Part shown: positions 1-5,694 of the stretch, piece after piece
Position numbering within the stretch: the stretch's first letter is position 1
How the letters are laid out: the number at the start of each line of letters is the position of its first letter
Assembly (NCBI GenBank): GCA_028704265.1
Contig: JAQVLH010000028.1
Location: forward strand, 1 to 9,982
Length of the DNA stretch: 9,982 nucleotides
Source of the DNA: Candidatus Nanoarchaeia archaeon
Lineage (GTDB): Archaea > Nanobdellota > Nanobdellia > Tiddalikarchaeales > Tiddalikarchaeaceae
Direction: 5' to 3'
The notes under the pieces: model-generated
Told to the model about the DNA's origin: nothing
The model's input: only the letters and a program-made list of their open reading frames with translations
Database searches by the model: none
Program-made: the position numbers and the translations under genes

Positions 1-1247
1 ATTCCGCTTTTATGCGCAGGACCCAGATGTCTTTTTTTTAACAAAAACTCGCTAACACTATCCGGCCTGTCCATTCCAATATTTAAAAGTTTTGGAACTT
101 TTGATGCATAATAAGTATAAGTAAATCCATGATATAGCATGCATTTTAAACCATTAAAATCCTCATTTTTTCCAATATTTACCATGCAAGGATTTGATAA
201 ATTTTTTACTGTTAATATATCATAAATTGGTTTTGCTATATCACTAAATAGGGGTGGCTGCGGCTCACTCTGTCTTAATGCATCATGGTTTCCTGGAATT
301 GAAATAATAGCAATATCCTGCGGAACTTCTTTTAAATAATCGGCTAATGTTTGATATTGTTTATAAATATCTTTTATTTCAAGATCTTTTTCTTGGCCGG
401 GATAAACTCCAACTCCATCAACTAAATCACCTACAATAAACAAATATTTTACTTTTTTTGCAGTTTCTTGCTGGTCTTTTGTTCCGGAATTTCCTTTAAG
501 CCAAGTAATGAAATTTTCAAACATTTTTTTTTCAAATTCAAAACTCCCTAAATGAATATCTGAAATAAAACAGGCATACTCGTTAGAGCCTTGTTTTATC
601 ATTTGATTATCAGGAACTTCTGGAAAAATAAATTCTGACACATAAATAAATTTTGAATTATAAGAGCCAGTTATACCTATTACCTCATCATTTACTAAAT
701 CCTCACATTCTTTTATTAATTCAGAATTAGCACTTACAAAAAGAGTAATGTTTCCTGTTGGGTCTTCTATTTCAATCATATAATGTTCATTATGGGTTTT
801 TGATATTTCTTTTATTATTCCAATTGTTGAAATATTGCTTTTTCCTTGAAGTTTTTTTATTGAAGAAATACTTGAAGCGTTTTTTAACTCCGTACGTGAT
901 TCTAAAATATTTTTTAATTTATTAAACCTGTTCGTATAGAATTCAAACCAATCAGTTATGCTTTTTGTTTTATTATTTAATTCATAACTTTTGACAATTT
1001 CAACATTTGAAGAATCTTTTTCTCTTAAAAGAGGAGTAGTTACTATAACTTCAGGGTTTAATGGAATGTTTTTAGAAAAAAAATTGTTTTTTGACAAAAT
1101 ATCATCAATAAATTCTTGATTAATTATAAAAGGTTTAATGGTGAGAGAATTAATATGATTTATTAAATCTTCATGGCTAAGATTTTTAATATTTAAATCA
1201 GGACTAACTAATATTCCTAATTTTGAGCAATCTGAGATGAAGTTCAT
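1..1247 (-). CDS. polB: DNA polymerase D (Pol II) small subunit DP1, 3' end cut off by window
   Basis: Small subunit of the archaeal replicative polymerase PolD; in this family it carries a Mre11-like 3'-5' proofreading exonuclease and pairs with the catalytic subunit DP2. I translated it by hand from the ATG at 1247: 415 codons stay open to the window edge. A helical N-terminal part is followed by an OB-fold at about residues 137-213, containing IEIEDPTGNITLF. The calcineurin-like phosphoesterase domain follows, with D230-x-H232 (DIHLGS), G273-D274-x-x-D277-G278, G319-N-H-D322 and H373-G374. The frame leaves the window after RHLGPAHKSG. The last metal motif (GHxH-like) and roughly 70-100 C-terminal residues should lie beyond base 1. 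It runs in the same direction as cdc6 but is separated from it by two unrelated genes. A TATA-like box at 1271-1279 fits a leaderless start. The identification is very secure. Confidence 0.96.
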   Translation of the reverse strand, partial: MNFISDCSKLGILVSPDLNIKNLSHEDLINHINSLTIKPFIINQEFIDDILSKNNFFSKNIPLNPEVIVTTPLLREKDSSNVEIVKSYELNNKTKSITDWFEFYTNRFNKLKNILESRTELKNASSISSIKKLQGKSNISTIGIIKEISKTHNEHYMIEIEDPTGNITLFVSANSELIKECEDLVNDEVIGITGSYNSKFIYVSEFIFPEVPDNQMIKQGSNEYACFISDIHLGSFEFEKKMFENFITWLKGNSGTKDQQETAKKVKYLFIVGDLVDGVGVYPGQEKDLEIKDIYKQYQTLADYLKEVPQDIAIISIPGNHDALRQSEPQPPLFSDIAKPIYDILTVKNLSNPCMVNIGKNEDFNGLKCMLYHGFTYTYYASKVPKLLNIGMDRPDSVSEFLLKKRHLGPAHKSG

Positions 1248-1270
1248 ATAATTAAAAGAAAAAGGATGCT

Positions 1271-1279
1271 GTTTAAAAA
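1271..1279 (-). promoter_or_regulatory. TATA-like box of the DP1 gene
   Basis: On the minus strand this reads TTTTTAAAC, centred 28 bp before the DP1 ATG. That is the spacing expected for an archaeal TATA box driving a leaderless message. A second AT-rich candidate (ATATAAAT) lies just upstream at about 1280-1287. No Shine-Dalgarno sequence precedes the ATG. Confidence 0.5.
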
Positions 1280-1288
1280 TTTATATCT

Positions 1289-1313
1289 ACTCCTCTTTAT
1301 ATAAAAAAGGAGT
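1289..1313. repeat. 25-bp imperfect inverted repeat between the secreted-protein gene and DP1
   Basis: ACTCCT (1289-1294) pairs with AGGAGT (1308-1313). Between them lies the self-complementary 10-mer TTTATATAAA (1296-1305). The repeat covers the stop codon of the 1297-2886 gene and ends about 10 bp upstream of the DP1 TATA-like box. It could be an RNA hairpin closing the upstream gene or an operator in front of DP1. The G/C arms are unusual in such AT-rich DNA. Confidence 0.4.
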
Positions 1314-2886
1314 TAAAAAAATTAATAATATTAGTCCATAAGTTTTCTTCTGTTTCTAATTCATCAAATTTTGATAAATCAAAATTGTTGGTTTTAGTTT
1401 CTGATATTCCTGCAATTGCTGGGCTGTTTTGGCTTGATGACTCCATTTCGTTTAAAGAGTCCATGCTTGTTTCGATTCCGCTTACTCCTACTTTTGAAAT
1501 TGATTGTGTTATATCAAAACCCCTATAATAATAGTAATATTGCCTTAATGACATGTTTAAATCCCATTCGTCTGCAATTACTATTCCGTTAAGCATTTCG
1601 TTTATTCCTATTTTTGCTGATTCTGCATTATTTTCTTTTAATTGAATTGATGAATAAATCTTATCTTTTGTTATTATTGTGCTTTGGCCATAAAAAGGAG
1701 GCATTATTTTAGAATCAAGAGAAGAGATTCTTACAGAGCTCGAATATAAGCTAATATGAGGTTCTATTATTGAAACATAAATATTATCATTGTAATAATT
1801 ACTGTTCTGCTTATCTTTTGTTTTATTTAATGATTCAAACACTGCTTCTTCAAATTCAAAATCCTTTATTATTTCAGAGGCATAATTATCCGAAAATTCT
1901 GCATTAAATGAATATTTTGGAAAATATTTATTTAATGCATTATTAATAAATTCTTGAACTTTTTCTTCAGAAATATCTCCATAATAATTTGCTGAAAATT
2001 CTGCTTTATAGCCTTTAACTCCATAAACACTTAAATACATTGAATAATTTTCATCATATTCGCTAACTGAAAAATATATTCTTTCTTTATCAATATAACT
2101 TCCGTAACATTCATCGCTAAATTCTGAAGAATAAGAATCTGTTTTGTAAATAGAGCATTTATCGGTTAAAGCAATTTGGGCTAAATTATAAATCCCTTCA
2201 CTGTATCCATTAAAAGTAAAAGTTAAATCTTTTCCATAATGAGAGATGTATACAGGAAATTCTGGAATTATATTAAATAATTCTGAAGTTTTTGATTTGA
2301 ATACAATTATTGGATAATCATAATCTGTTTGCATATATTTTTCACTACTTATAGATTCGTAATAATTTGTTAAATCTGCTTTAAATTGCTCTATAGTATA
2401 ATTTTCATTGTAATTATAAGAAAACATTATATAATATTCATTGTTGTTTGAATTGTTTAAATAATAATTATAATATTCATTTTTTAAAGTATAATCAAAA
2501 TAATCTGCCTTATTATTCATTAAAACAGTATAATCAACATCTTTACTATAAGATAAACTAAAACTTATTCTTTTTACTTCAATATCTGAAAGCTCTTTTT
2601 TTGCATCCATATTAACATATATTGAATAATAATCACTATATGAATAACAAGAGCTTTGCGAAATATTAACTAATGAAGCATCAGTTATATTAAAATTATT
2701 AATTGCAAAATTTTTAATATTTTCAAGTTCTGATTCTGATAAATTACATTCATAATTAATTGGTGAATAATCAGAACTGTATGAGGATATTATTGAAGAT
2801 TCTGATATTGGGATTGAAGATGTTCCTTCTCCTCCTGCAAAAACCGCAGGAATTAAAAGCAGTATTAAAAATAAAGCATTTTTCAT
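1297..2886 (-). CDS. Secreted/surface Tyr-Ser-Asn-rich protein of unknown function
   Basis: I do not recognise this 529-residue protein. Residues 1-17 form a classic signal peptide: MKN, a hydrophobic core of Leu/Ile, then a likely cleavage after AVFA, before GGEG. The mature part is extremely rich in Tyr, Ser, Asn and Glu/Asp, including five Tyr in a row at 450-454. It has only four cysteines (C47, C80, C244, C260), which could form two disulfides outside the cell. Eight N-x-S/T sequons (N48, N66, N74, N144, N162, N280, N354, N444) suit an N-glycosylated archaeal surface protein. Similar helical stretches at about 49-65, 163-179 and 305-322, each followed by strand-like segments, hint at repeated domains. 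There is no strong C-terminal membrane anchor, only a short hydrophobic end (518-529). A TATA box 27 bp upstream supports the start. It is divergent from the membrane regulator at 2980-3468. Confidence 0.85.
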   Translation of the reverse strand: MKNALFLILLLIPAVFAGGEGTSSIPISESSIISSYSSDYSPINYECNLSESELENIKNFAINNFNITDASLVNISQSSCYSYSDYYSIYVNMDAKKELSDIEVKRISFSLSYSKDVDYTVLMNNKADYFDYTLKNEYYNYYLNNSNNNEYYIMFSYNYNENYTIEQFKADLTNYYESISSEKYMQTDYDYPIIVFKSKTSELFNIIPEFPVYISHYGKDLTFTFNGYSEGIYNLAQIALTDKCSIYKTDSYSSEFSDECYGSYIDKERIYFSVSEYDENYSMYLSVYGVKGYKAEFSANYYGDISEEKVQEFINNALNKYFPKYSFNAEFSDNYASEIIKDFEFEEAVFESLNKTKDKQNSNYYNDNIYVSIIEPHISLYSSSVRISSLDSKIMPPFYGQSTIITKDKIYSSIQLKENNAESAKIGINEMLNGIVIADEWDLNMSLRQYYYYYRGFDITQSISKVGVSGIETSMDSLNEMESSSQNSPAIAGISETKTNNFDLSKFDELETEENLWTNIINFFNSFFI

Positions 2887-2908
2887 ATTTTTTATTATTT
2901 ATTGCACA

Positions 2909-2918
2909 TTTTTAAATA
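2909..2918 (-). promoter_or_regulatory. TATA box of the secreted-protein gene
   Basis: The minus strand reads TATTTAAAAA, centred about 27 bp upstream of the ATG at 2886. This implies a leaderless or nearly leaderless transcript. It lies back-to-back with the promoter of the divergent regulator gene, the two boxes being about 30 bp apart. Confidence 0.55.
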
Positions 2919-2946
2919 TTATATATACTTTTGTTTATACTAAAAA

Positions 2947-2954
2947 TTTAAAAC
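2947..2954 (+). promoter_or_regulatory. TATA box of the membrane-anchored regulator gene
   Basis: TTTAAAAC is centred about 30 bp upstream of the ATG at 2980, giving at most a few bases of leader. Its closeness to the opposing promoter means one bound protein could control both genes. Confidence 0.5.
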
Positions 2955-2979
2955 AAGAGTTATTTATTGAAATAATTAT

Positions 2980-3468
2980 ATGAATTTAAAATTAAAAGAT
3001 GAAATAATAAAAATGCTTATTGAAAATCAAAAAATGAGCATAAATGAAATATCTAAAAAAACAGGTAATTATTATTCATATGTGCATAAATTAATAAGCT
3101 TGATGGAAAAAGAGGGAAAAATTTTTGTTAAAAAATTTAAAATAAAAAATAAAATAGTTACTGAAGTTTTTTTAAATGAAAATTATAAAAATGAATGGAT
3201 TAATGATTTAAAAAAAATGCTAAAATCAGCCCTTAAAAATGCTGAAATTAAAATTTCTTTAATTTTAATGTATGCTTTGCTGGCAAATAATTATTTGAAT
3301 AAAGAAACTAATGTAAAATCGGCTTCGCTGGCAGATTTATCGCAGGGTATTGCATCTGATTCTTTAAGGGAAATTAATCCAGAAATTGTAATTGATTATT
3401 ATTTAATTGCTTTAATATTGATTCCTTTATTAATTGCTTTTTGGGTTATTAGAAAAATGAAAAAATAA
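2980..3468 (+). CDS. Membrane-anchored winged-helix DNA-binding protein
   Basis: A 162-residue protein of no family I can name. Residues 4-68 look like a MarR/winged-helix domain: helix LKDEIIKMLIENQ, then MSINEISKKTG (helix 2 and turn), the likely recognition helix YYSYVHKLISLMEKEGK, and a basic beta-wing KIFVKKFKIKNKIVTEVFL. A charged linker leads to a first hydrophobic segment at about 90-105 (borderline length), a loop of about 30 residues, a clear membrane helix at about 137-157 and a basic tail RKMKK. With both segments in the membrane, the DNA-binding end and the C-tail are cytoplasmic and the loop is outside, a layout suited to sensing an envelope signal. It is divergent from the secreted-protein gene, which is its most likely target (inference), and convergent with cdc6. 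Confidence 0.8.
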   Translation: MNLKLKDEIIKMLIENQKMSINEISKKTGNYYSYVHKLISLMEKEGKIFVKKFKIKNKIVTEVFLNENYKNEWINDLKKMLKSALKNAEIKISLILMYALLANNYLNKETNVKSASLADLSQGIASDSLREINPEIVIDYYLIALILIPLLIAFWVIRKMKK

Positions 3469-3510
3469 TAATAAATTTTAATATTTTAAATTTTGTTTAA
3501 AATTATTATT
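3467..3510. terminator. Candidate bidirectional terminator between convergent genes
   Basis: The arm at 3467-3481 pairs with the arm at 3497-3510 (14 matches, one bulged base), with a T-rich loop between. The two stop codons, at 3466-3468 (+) and 3506-3508 (-), lie in or beside the arms. It is almost purely A/T, so the hairpin would be weak; T-rich runs occur in both directions. Confidence 0.35.
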
Positions 3511-4714
3511 TTAAATCCAAATCTTCGCATAAGCTTATTGAAATCTTATTGGCATAATCCTTATCTATTCCAAGATTAATCTCACGTGTTCTGCCATATC
3601 TTCCTTTACTGATAATGTCTGCATTAATCATTCCTAAGCTGTCAAGCTCTCCTATTAAATCGCTTAATCTTCTTTGAGTTAAACAATCTATACCATTTTT
3701 GGAGCATAATTTTTTATAAGATTCAAAAATTTCCCCAGTAAATGCAGGAGTAACCCTATTTTTAAGTATTGATATTATTGAATAAAAAACCATTTTTGAC
3801 TGCAAGGTAAGATTTTTTATCACTTCCATTACTGTGTCTTTTTCTAATTGCTTTTCAGCAAGATCAACAAACTCTTCGGTTAATGTTTTATTGCTTCTTT
3901 CAGCTAATTCTCCTGCAACTCTTAATAATGCTATTGCTCTTCTTGCATCGCCGTGCTGTTGAGCAGCATAAGCAGCGCATTTGGCTACAACTAATTCATC
4001 ATAAGAATTTTCATTAAAAGCTAAAATAGCTCTTTGATCCAATATTTCCTTTAATTGAACTGCATCATAAGGAGAAAAAATAACCTCCTCTTCGCCTAGA
4101 CTGCTTTTTACTCTTGGCTCTAAATTATTCTTAAAATTAATATCGTTACTTATTCCTACAATTGCAATACTTGAATTTTTTAAACTTTCATTTATTCTTG
4201 TAAGATTATATAAAATATTATCTCCACATTTGTTAACTAATACATCTATTTCATCAAGTATTAATATTACTAGTTTTGCTGAAGCATCAAGAGCTGAATT
4301 AAATTCATTATAAACTTCATTTGTTGGAAGACCTGTTGAAGGAATATCTCTTCCAAATTCTCTTGCTAATTGCGCTAAAATTCTATATTCAGTATCTGCA
4401 ACATTTTGAAGCTTGCAATTAAGATAAATAGATTTTAATTGAATATTTCTTTGGGTTGAAATTTGCTCCATACTATTTAATACATTTTTTACAACTAAAG
4501 TTTTACCAGTACCTGGCTTACCATAAATAAAAACATTAGAAGGTTTAATATTTTTTAAAGCAGGAGCAAGAATTTGAGCTAACAAATTAACCTCCTGATC
4601 CCTATAAGAAATACTTTCAGGATTAAACTTTAAAGTTAATGCATCAGCATTTTTAAAAAGAGATTTCTTTTCAAGATACTCTTCAAAAAAATCGAACGCT
4701 GATTTCTGAATCAT
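3506..4714 (-). CDS. cdc6: Orc1/Cdc6 origin-recognition initiator ATPase
   Basis: Archaeal replication initiator that binds ORB elements and helps load the MCM helicase. With the start at 4714 it has 402 residues, normal for the family. It shows an N-terminal KKSLFKNADALTLKFNPE segment, Walker A GKPGTGKT (65-72), Walker B ILILDEID (150-157), sensor 1 SND (189-191), EPRVKSS (199-205, Arg-finger region), and sensor 2 in GDARRA (255-260). A C-terminal winged helix covers about 302-385, with the basic wing GRYGRTREINL. An in-frame GTG at 4768 would add 18 residues. I prefer the ATG because the TATA box at 4739-4746 lies inside that extension and is 29 bp from the ATG, and because the family normally begins close to this segment. 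It is transcribed away from the origin directly upstream, the usual arrangement for an origin-linked cdc6. Confidence 0.96.
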   Translation of the reverse strand: MIQKSAFDFFEEYLEKKSLFKNADALTLKFNPESISYRDQEVNLLAQILAPALKNIKPSNVFIYGKPGTGKTLVVKNVLNSMEQISTQRNIQLKSIYLNCKLQNVADTEYRILAQLAREFGRDIPSTGLPTNEVYNEFNSALDASAKLVILILDEIDVLVNKCGDNILYNLTRINESLKNSSIAIVGISNDINFKNNLEPRVKSSLGEEEVIFSPYDAVQLKEILDQRAILAFNENSYDELVVAKCAAYAAQQHGDARRAIALLRVAGELAERSNKTLTEEFVDLAEKQLEKDTVMEVIKNLTLQSKMVFYSIISILKNRVTPAFTGEIFESYKKLCSKNGIDCLTQRRLSDLIGELDSLGMINADIISKGRYGRTREINLGIDKDYANKISISLCEDLDLK

Positions 4715-4720
4715 TAATAA

Positions 4721-4733
4721 GTTCCAAAGGAAA
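4721..4733 (+). promoter_or_regulatory. ORB-like dyad (mini-ORB) in the cdc6 promoter
   Basis: TTCCAAAGGAAA at 4722-4733 has the TTCCA-3-GAAA dyad of the four ORBs but no G-string. It sits between the TATA box and the cdc6 start. Orc1 bound here would block initiation of its own message, which is inference. Confidence 0.45.
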
Positions 4734-4738
4734 GATAG

Positions 4739-4746
4739 CTTATAAA
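4739..4746 (-). promoter_or_regulatory. TATA box of cdc6
   Basis: The minus strand reads TTTATAAG, preceded by the purine-rich AGAAATA. It is centred 29 bp from the ATG at 4714, predicting transcription within a couple of bases of the start codon. This decides the start codon over the upstream GTG. Confidence 0.6.
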
Positions 4747-4770
4747 TATTTCTGTAATTTTCACACACAT

Positions 4771-4792
4771 ACCCCTTTATTTCAAGTGGAAT
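4771..4792 (-). promoter_or_regulatory. ORB1, origin recognition box
   Basis: The minus strand shows TTCCA-CTT-GAAA followed three bases on by the G-string AAAGGGGT. It is the best match to the archaeal ORB pattern (imperfect dyad plus downstream G-string) in the window. It starts 33 bp, about three helical turns, from ORB2 in the same orientation. Confidence 0.8.
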
Positions 4793-4803
4793 AATTCATA
4801 TGT

Positions 4804-4825
4804 CATCCTACTTTTCTTATGGAAT
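4804..4825 (-). promoter_or_regulatory. ORB2, origin recognition box (weaker G-string)
   Basis: The minus strand reads TTCCA-TAA-GAAA then AGTAGGATG. The dyad is intact, but the G-string is reduced to GG. It directly borders the AT-rich core. Confidence 0.65.
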
Positions 4826-4939
4826 AGTTTATATTATTATTATATATTTACTATATAGTATATATATATTATAATAAAGATTTAAGCATAATCATAAAAA
4901 ACAAAATAAATTATTTTTTTAAAAATTATTTTAAATGAA
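4826..4939. other. AT-rich core, candidate duplex-unwinding element
   Basis: Nine G/C among 114 bases by hand count. It includes an uninterrupted A/T run at 4828-4850 and a perfect 12-bp palindrome TACTATATAGTA at 4849-4860, followed by alternating TA. It lies exactly between the inward ends of the two ORB pairs. Confidence 0.75.
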
Positions 4940-4961
4940 ATTCCACAAGAAATGAAGGAGT
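4940..4961 (+). promoter_or_regulatory. ORB3, origin recognition box
   Basis: TTCCA-CAA-GAAA-TGAAGGAGT. Dyad and G-string are both clear, in the orientation opposite to ORB1/2. It borders the right end of the AT-rich core. Confidence 0.78.
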
Positions 4962-4988
4962 ATTATCAATTTTCAATATTATTTTTTT

Positions 4989-5010
4989 ATTTCCACATGA
5001 TACACTAGTT
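4989..5010 (+). promoter_or_regulatory. Degenerate ORB-like half site
   Basis: TTTCCA-CAT-GATA keeps the left half of the dyad but has GATA for GAAA and lacks a G-string. It abuts ORB4. It may be a weak accessory site or a decayed copy. Confidence 0.3.
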
Positions 5011-5036
5011 CCATAGGAAATCAGGGAGTGGGGGGG
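5008..5036 (+). promoter_or_regulatory. ORB4, origin recognition box with extended G-string
   Basis: TTCCA-TAG-GAAA-TCAGGGAGT is followed directly by seven more G (5030-5036), giving an unusually long G-string. From 5021 onward it overlaps the stop and last codons (Pro-Pro-Thr-Pro) of the minus-strand winged-helix gene. Confidence 0.75.
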
Positions 5037-5575
5037 TTTATGTCTTTAAGCAATTCTTGAAATTTTTCTTTTTTTATTTTTGAACCAAAATATTCTTTTA
5101 ATTTATTGTATTTTTGGTTTATTTTTTCTTTTAGAAGCTTTTTACCTTGATTTGATAAAACATTATATCTTTCATTATATTCTATAATTTCTTTTTTTAA
5201 TGATTCTGTCATATTTTTTAATTCATTTTCCCAATTAATATCAATACTTTTTTTTAAAGAATTTTTAGGTATTTTTTCAATAATTTCTAAATCTTTTACT
5301 GGAAGTTCAATATTAGCATAAGGTCCAATAGCATAATATATTTTTTCAACCTCATTTCCCCAAGAATAATCTCCTAATTCTTTTTCGATTTTAAATAATA
5401 TTATTTCTTCTTTTTCAATTCCTTTTTTTAAATTATAATAAATTGTTCTAATATGAACTTGACCAAAGAATTCTTTATAAATTTTATAGACTTCATATCC
5501 ATAACTTATATCTACATGATTTAATATTGCTGCAATTCTATTTCTTATAATACTTCCAATAGGTCTACCTTTCAT
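5021..5575 (-). CDS. Origin-adjacent PadR-like winged-helix protein
   Basis: Probable DNA-binding protein of 184 residues from the ATG at 5575; an upstream ATG at 5593 would give 190. The N-terminal half resembles a PadR-type winged helix: MKGRPIGSIIRNRIAAIL, then YGYEVYKIYKEFFG, then the likely recognition helix VHIRTIYYNLKKGIEKEEI. A distinctive GDYSWGNEVEKIYYAIGPYA patch follows. The second half (about residues 115-181) is charged and helical, probably a coiled coil for dimerisation, ending in Pro-Pro-Thr-Pro. I prefer Met at 5575 because the TATA-like box (5601-5610) is 30 bp away and the conserved-looking part begins there. The stop codon lies inside ORB4 and the gene reads toward the origin. 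I cannot name a function: a local transcription regulator or an origin-associated factor are both possible. Confidence 0.82.
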   Translation of the reverse strand: MKGRPIGSIIRNRIAAILNHVDISYGYEVYKIYKEFFGQVHIRTIYYNLKKGIEKEEIILFKIEKELGDYSWGNEVEKIYYAIGPYANIELPVKDLEIIEKIPKNSLKKSIDINWENELKNMTESLKKEIIEYNERYNVLSNQGKKLLKEKINQKYNKLKEYFGSKIKKEKFQELLKDINPPTP

Positions 5576-5600
5576 AGTTTTTATTTTATTCATTCAATAT

Positions 5601-5610
5601 TTTTATATTT
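5601..5610 (-). promoter_or_regulatory. TATA-like box of the origin-adjacent winged-helix gene
   Basis: The minus strand reads AAATATAAAA, centred about 30 bp upstream of the ATG at 5575. It is too close (about 13 bp) to serve the alternative ATG at 5593, which favours the shorter protein. Confidence 0.45.
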
Positions 5611-5664
5611 TTGCAATATTGTAAATAAATACTTTATTTTATTAAATAATATCAATAATAAAAA

Positions 5665-5673
5665 CTTAAAAAC
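5665..5673 (+). promoter_or_regulatory. TATA-like box of the cation ATPase gene
   Basis: CTTAAAAAC is centred about 27 bp before the ATG at 5695, consistent with a leaderless message. Confidence 0.45.
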
Positions 5674-5694
5674 ACTCATTCAATATTAATTACA

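Larger units (their letters stand above)
4721..5036. other. Probable chromosomal replication origin (oriC)
   Basis: This stretch of about 300 bases between cdc6 and the next gene holds no coding region. Two ORB-like elements on the left (minus orientation) and two on the right (plus orientation) flank a core at 4826-4939 in which only 9 of 114 bases are G or C, suited to act as the duplex-unwinding element. The G-strings of all four point outward. Degenerate copies occur at 4721-4733 and 4989-5010. Location beside orc1/cdc6 plus inverted ORBs around an AT-rich core is the established archaeal origin layout. Confidence 0.88.
5591..5687 (+). repeat. Direct repeats CATTCAATATT in a divergent promoter region
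   Basis: CATTCAATATT occurs at 5591-5601 and again at 5677-5687. The palindrome CAATATTG at 5614-5621 shares its core. Each 11-mer falls just downstream of one of the two opposing TATA-like boxes, where a bound protein would block transcription. A possible operator for the neighbouring winged-helix protein. The words are A/T-rich, so chance is not excluded. Confidence 0.35.

Noticed and set aside
4715..4768. GTG at 4768 as an 18-residue longer start of Orc1/Cdc6
   Set aside because: The extension contains the TATA box and the ORB-like dyad, and the protein from 4714 already has normal family length and N-terminus.
4840..4875. Alternating TA tract as a promoter for a gene in the origin
   Set aside because: No reading frame of useful length follows on either strand; the tract is better explained as part of the unwinding region.
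4989..5010. Degenerate TTTCCA...GATA as a full fifth ORB
   Set aside because: Right half-site and G-string are missing, so it is listed only as a half site.
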